NCBI GenBank assembly: GCA_025330725.1
Contig: JAIWND010000001.1
Coordinates: 1,804,501 to 1,868,500, forward strand
DNA: 64,000 nucleotides
From: Chlamydoabsidia padenii
Lineage: Eukaryota > Mucoromycota > Mucoromycetes > Mucorales > Cunninghamellaceae
Direction of reading: 5' to 3'
The position numbers and the translations under genes are program-made. The notes beneath the pieces are model-generated. The model was not told where the DNA came from and did no database searches. It saw only the letters and a list, made by a program, of their open reading frames with translations. How positions within the stretch are numbered: the stretch's first letter is position 1; the number at the start of each line of letters is the position of its first letter. Of the stretch, positions 60,532-64,000 are shown one piece after another.

Positions 60532-61445
60532 TTACCAATGGTAAACATGCATGTATCCAAATGAGACGTTGAGAAACATGCCAGCAAGAATCCCCAATTG
60601 ATGACGCCGAGTGAATACAGATTCACGGACCCAGAATATGCAAAGAATTCCCAAGAAGAAGCCAAGCATTAAGCCCCACATTATTTCCTGGTATGTGCCT
60701 TGAGCAGCTAAATAACATAATCATGATGTATTCGAGTTAGTCAAGCATAACCCCCCTGTACTGTACTTACAACCTTCGGGCAATACTTCACCCGTCTGAT
60801 CCATCCATTGTTCTTCCAGTTGTTGTAATTGTTCTGTAGGTTCTAAACAAAAAAAAAAAAAAAAAAAAAGATAGAAAAGTGTCAGCAGCAGGGTTTTACG
60901 TAAAAAATTTGTTGCTTACCTTGGCCATCATAAGGTGTTTGGCGCGTCCTATGAAATTGCGCACGGATATTACAGATTTCTTCTTGATTGAAGCCTAAAG
61001 TTAACAAACGATCAAACCCACCACCAGTCCTACTCGGTTTCTTGTTGACAATCTAATAAAGTCAAATAAAGTTAAATATGAGTATTAAAGTAGGTTGAGA
61101 ATTCAAATCTTTACCTTTGTTAAATCAGTCGAGACATATTCAGACACCATACAATGGATAAAGGTGCCAGTGGACTGTATCCCATAATCACCCAAAGGTT
61201 TCATATCATCGTCCAAGATCTTTCCATTGTATACAAGTCGTAGTCTCTTGTTGGAGGTATGTTGTGTCGTTTGGTGGATCTATAAAATATATAAAAAGGG
61301 GAGATCAGTTATGTTATGCAAACTATTGGAAACTTACCAAGTCTTTTAAAGTGCAAGGAGTATCAAAAGAAGGAGATATGTTTAAAGATATATCAGGTCC
61401 TTCTGTCCAGCGTATACGCAACACAATATCATTCGAGTGGGTCAT
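60532..61445 (-). CDS. DSC3: DSC E3 ubiquitin ligase complex subunit 3
   Basis: Five exons (61445-61338, 61279-61115, 61052-60920, 60842-60771, 60707-60532) give 217 residues. The N-terminal ubiquitin-like domain has RLRLVYNGKILDDDMKPLGD and TGTFIHCMVSE. The DUF2407 C-terminal region has GGGFDRLLTLGFNQEEICNI and LEEQWMDQTGE. Two membrane segments follow (IMWGLMLGFFLGILCIFW; HQLGILAGMFLNVSFGYM). Dsc3 belongs to the Golgi Dsc ligase that cleaves SREBP in fission yeast and degrades mislocalised membrane proteins. A GCGGTGTTTGAAA box lies 69 bp upstream of the ATG. Confidence 0.9.
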
Positions 61446-61513
61446 TGAGGGGGATATGAAGAAGAGAAAGGGAAAGAAAAGTGAAATCGCAAAAAGAACT
61501 AATTTATTCCCAC

Positions 61514-61526
61514 GCGGTGTTTGAAA
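61514..61526 (+). promoter_or_regulatory. CDE/CHR-like element, GCGGTGTTTGAAA
   Basis: Variant copy 69 bp upstream of the DSC3 start codon. Confidence 0.45.
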
Positions 61527-61853
61527 TTATCACCCTTCTTGCATCCATGCAACTGATTCAAATTCCTTGTCGTTTTGAACTTGAATAGGTTCTAATAGTC
61601 TATCTCATAGATGCATCGGAATATACTGAACACATGGTGGAATGGCTAAAACGGTGTTTAGCGATACTATAGGAATGGTACTCGAATTTGACAGGTGGAA
61701 GGGTAAAGTCATAAGAGAATGGACCAAATAGGTGAATTGCATCGATAGGTAGTATAGGCAACCTAACGTATTCTTTGACTTTTAATAAAGAATTGAATTC
61801 ATGCCATGACTATCACTCTTTCATGCTATGCCTACGGCCTACGAGCGGGATTT

Positions 61854-61865
61854 GAATATGTTGCG
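61854..61865 (+). promoter_or_regulatory. CDE/CHR-like element, GCGGGATTTGAA
   Basis: Perfect consensus copy in the DSC3/BUD31 divergent promoter, 212 bp upstream of the BUD31 ATG. Confidence 0.5.
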
Positions 61866-62076
61866 TAAGTCACGATTTACAAAAGACAAAGCGGACCAAA
61901 AATAATAACAGCCTTCTCTTTTGTCTACTTTTTTTTAATTCCTTTTGCTTGAACCCATCTCATCAACGCCAAACGACATTTTACGGGGAATCACGATCTG
62001 TCATCACCATCGTCACATTGCACATAAGCCAAATACAGCAAAACAACTACGGTAGTAACTTCAACATATCGACATA

Positions 62077-62701
62077 ATGCCCAAGATTCGAACAACAAGG
62101 ACAAAGAAAGCACCAGAGGGATTTGACGAAATCGAACCGACTCTAGACGAATTTGCTAGAAAGATGAAAGACGGTAAGGAAATCGACGGGGGAAAAAAAA
62201 GTAATTGGATCAACTAATCTTATCTTCCTCCCCCCCCCTCTCTCTCTCACACACGTATCTCTAGTCGAAAATGAACCACACGAAGGTAAACGGGTAGTGG
62301 AAAGCACTTGGCCTGTATTCCGAATCCATCATCAACGAACAAGATATATCTACGATCTGTATTATAAACGCAAAGCAATCTCCCGTGAACTTTACGATTA
62401 CCTATTGAAGAACAAGTATGCCGATGCCAACCTGATTGCAAAGTGGAAAAAGGTAATCGAAGAGTATGATGGATGTGGTGGTGGTGGGGATCACGATCGC
62501 AATTGATTGACCCTTCCTTTTTTTTCTTTTTCTTACTTATAGTCTGGATTCGAAAAACTATGTTGCTTACGATGCATTCAACCCCGTGATACCAATTTTG
62601 GAACCACCTGTGTCTGTCGAGTTCCCAAGGAAAAACTAACAGAAGGCAAAAAGGTGGAATGCGTACATTGTGGATGCCGTGGATGTGCTAGTGGGGATTA
62701 G
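62077..62701 (+). CDS. BUD31: Splicing factor BUD31
   Basis: Three exons (62077-62173, 62265-62452, 62543-62701) give 147 residues, the normal size. The N-terminus [20 protein letters not shown] is followed by [33 protein letters not shown] and the zinc-binding Cys-rich end [20 protein letters not shown] with [12 protein letters not shown]31 is a zinc-cluster protein of the activated spliceosome (NTC-related/RES region). All the Cys of the family's zinc cluster seem to be kept. Confidence 0.96.
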
Positions 62702-63454
62702 GACCTTTTTTATTTTATTTTGAATGCAATCATCTTCTTTTGGTCTATAGTGGATTATATATAGGTATAGTGGGATTGTATCATTGGATTGGATTGTTTA
62801 ACAATAATAAAAATAAAAAAATGTGTTTATAAAACTTGTATTAGATTGACAATCTGGAAAATGATTGTATACTGATTTGTTTGGGTGAGGTAGAATGTAG
62901 ATGGCTAGACTTGTCTTGGAGAGGATGTCATACTTGAAATGGAAAGATGAAAATGACAATTCTTATGGGGGGAAAGGGGTTAGACATGGTATAAATGCAA
63001 AGTTGCATTATGTGTATGTAATAATATGATGTGAAAGGAGACTTCAATAGGAGAGGGGAAAGGAGAAGACGTGAATGTTCTTAAAATCTATAATTATCAC
63101 TGAATGCAATGCACAGTTCAGTACTTTACTATATGTTGTAAGCAGTTTAGTGCGTACATACATACATACATACATACCACTATCTATCTAGAATGATGCA
63201 GAATGATATATTAAGCATACATATTTATATTTAGGACGTGAATATGATACTGATAGACATTTGACAAAACATAAACAAATCATCATTAATAAATTGGTTT
63301 TTATTGACAAAACAAAGTAGATTATGAATAGTAAGTAATACATCTATAGATGGTAATAAAATAAGAAGGGAGAAGGGGTGGGATAGATACTAACAATGAT
63401 AATGATAATAATAATAATAATACAATAAAATGTTTGTTTTTTTAGGGGGGGGAG
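62702..63454. other. Convergent spacer between BUD31 and methyltransferase gene
   Basis: AT-rich 3' sequence with AATAAA-like signals (about 62808 on +), a CATA repeat (about 63156-63176) and an AATAATAAT repeat near 63405-63420. No gene seen. Confidence 0.5.
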
Positions 63455-64000
63455 TCAAGTGGAATAAGTGGCGGAAAAAGATAACCAGAAGAGTTGATTG
63501 GAGGATACCGGAAGACATTGTTCTTGGTCAAAGAAGGGTATACGCGGTTCGGTTTCCATTTGAATATCAACAAAACCATATCGAGTCAGTATGGATTCGA
63601 ATTCATGCTGTCCAAGATAGAATTTCCTTGTCCATTGGCGATCATCTTCTTGTTGTCTATCAACAGTTCCAGAGTTCAACATGGCTACATGGGCACCAAC
63701 AAAGAGTCCACCTGGTCGTAGTAAGCGAGTCATTCTTGTTACAAATTGTATCACTTGATCTTGTTCTTGGAATAAATGAATCACACTACCTGTCATCACA
63801 ATTGCCGCACGTCCTTCATATGCCTGGATTCCATCATTGTTGTCATCCGTAAACACATCACCCACTAGGAATGTCAGCGGGCATCGTGATCGATCCTTGA
63901 ATAAGTCGTATCCACAATCGATATAATGAGAAGAGGTATCAAGTCCAATTAAATAATCTTTGGGGTATCCATCCAGATACAATTGTCGTAAATCTGTACC
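63455..64000 (-). CDS. Class I SAM-dependent methyltransferase, 5' part beyond window
   Basis: The C-terminal 180 or so residues are present in one exon, reading from the window edge. Visible are GTDLRQLYLDGYPKDYLIGL (end of the SAM-binding Gly region and the acidic end of strand 2), YDLFKDRSRCPLTFLVGDVF, SVIHLFQEQDQVIQFVTRM and LLRPGGLFVGAHV (post-motif). The pattern resembles the fungal methyltransferase group that acts on small metabolites (terpenoid/polyketide-type). The substrate is unknown and the start is outside the window. Stop at 63455; the frame is open to 64000. Confidence 0.75.
   Translation of the reverse strand, partial: GTDLRQLYLDGYPKDYLIGLDTSSHYIDCGYDLFKDRSRCPLTFLVGDVFTDDNNDGIQAYEGRAAIVMTGSVIHLFQEQDQVIQFVTRMTRLLRPGGLFVGAHVAMLNSGTVDRQQEDDRQWTRKFYLGQHEFESILTRYGFVDIQMETEPRIPFFDQEQCLPVSSNQLFWLSFSATYST

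Larger units (their letters stand above)
61446..62076. other. Divergent promoter region of DSC3 and BUD31
   Basis: 631 bp with GCGGTGTTTGAAA (61514-61526) near DSC3 and a perfect GCGGGATTTGAA (61854-61865) 212 bp before the BUD31 ATG. No gene seen. Confidence 0.6.

Noticed and set aside
1..64000. CRISPR arrays, bacterial-type operons, rRNA genes, complete transposons
   Set aside because: None seen; tandem repeats here are a satellite and microsatellites, and no transposase or reverse transcriptase frame was found.

Overview
This is a gene-dense eukaryotic window. The genes have many short introns (mostly 45-110 bp, GTAAGT/GTATGT donors, TAG/CAG acceptors), AT-rich spacers of 0.2-4 kb full of homopolymers and microsatellites, and mRNA-like 3' ends. 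The gene set (DSC3, SEH1, MZT1, RMD5, an NST1-type protein, a hybrid histidine kinase, biotin-dependent propionyl-CoA carboxylase) points to a fungus, most likely an early-diverging Mucoromycota/Mucorales species. That assignment is inference from gene content and intron style. All gene models were built by hand from splice signals. Wherever I resolved every exon, the summed exon length is a multiple of three.

Layout. 1-3412 (-) NST1-like protein, 3' end cut by the window; 5871-7612 (-) TPT/SLC35C2-like transporter; 9197-9892 (-) SmD2; 10672-11135 (-) small MGCC-lipidated protein; 11325-13179 (-) CSA/ERCC8 WD40 protein; 14167-16127 (+) phenylalanyl-tRNA synthetase alpha; 16890-18505 (-) type II membrane glycosyltransferase-like protein; 19556-19950 (+) MZT1; 20167-21264 (+) BRX1; 21690-23582 (+) SEH1; 23886-26015 (-) TMEM135; 26910-28484 (-) S-adenosylmethionine decarboxylase; 31305-35808 (-) CRM1/exportin-1; 37825-40032 (+) UBP6/USP14; 40308-41878 (-) RMD5; 42312-43813 (+) an SDR-family protein; 43885-44547 (-) mini SET protein; 48618-55958 (-) a giant receptor-type hybrid histidine kinase; 56195-56752 (-) Myb/SANT protein; 57650-60237 (-) propionyl-CoA carboxylase alpha; 60532-61445 (-) DSC3; 62077-62701 (+) BUD31; 63455-64000 (-) methyltransferase, cut by the window.

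Most genes are single-copy housekeeping functions (splicing, translation, ribosome biogenesis, nuclear pore and export, proteasome and GID/DSC ubiquitin systems) and form no operon-like pathway. The stand-out is the histidine kinase. Its 23 exons splice in frame into about 1905 residues: signal peptide, two type-I periplasmic-binding-protein-like domains, a Cys-rich module, one membrane span, a receptor-guanylyl-cyclase-type pseudokinase and signalling helix, then HisKA, HATPase, a degenerate receiver and an intact receiver. In effect it is a receptor guanylyl cyclase whose cyclase has been replaced by a two-component kinase.

Two non-coding signals also stand out. One is a recurrent 12-13 bp element, GCGGGATTTGAA/GCGGGATTTAAA and close variants. 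It lies about 60-215 bp upstream of many start codons, inside several introns and in a satellite, and it resembles a fused E2F/CDE and CHR cell-cycle site. The other is a satellite of about 239 bp, present as two diverged arrays in opposite orientation about 42 kb apart.
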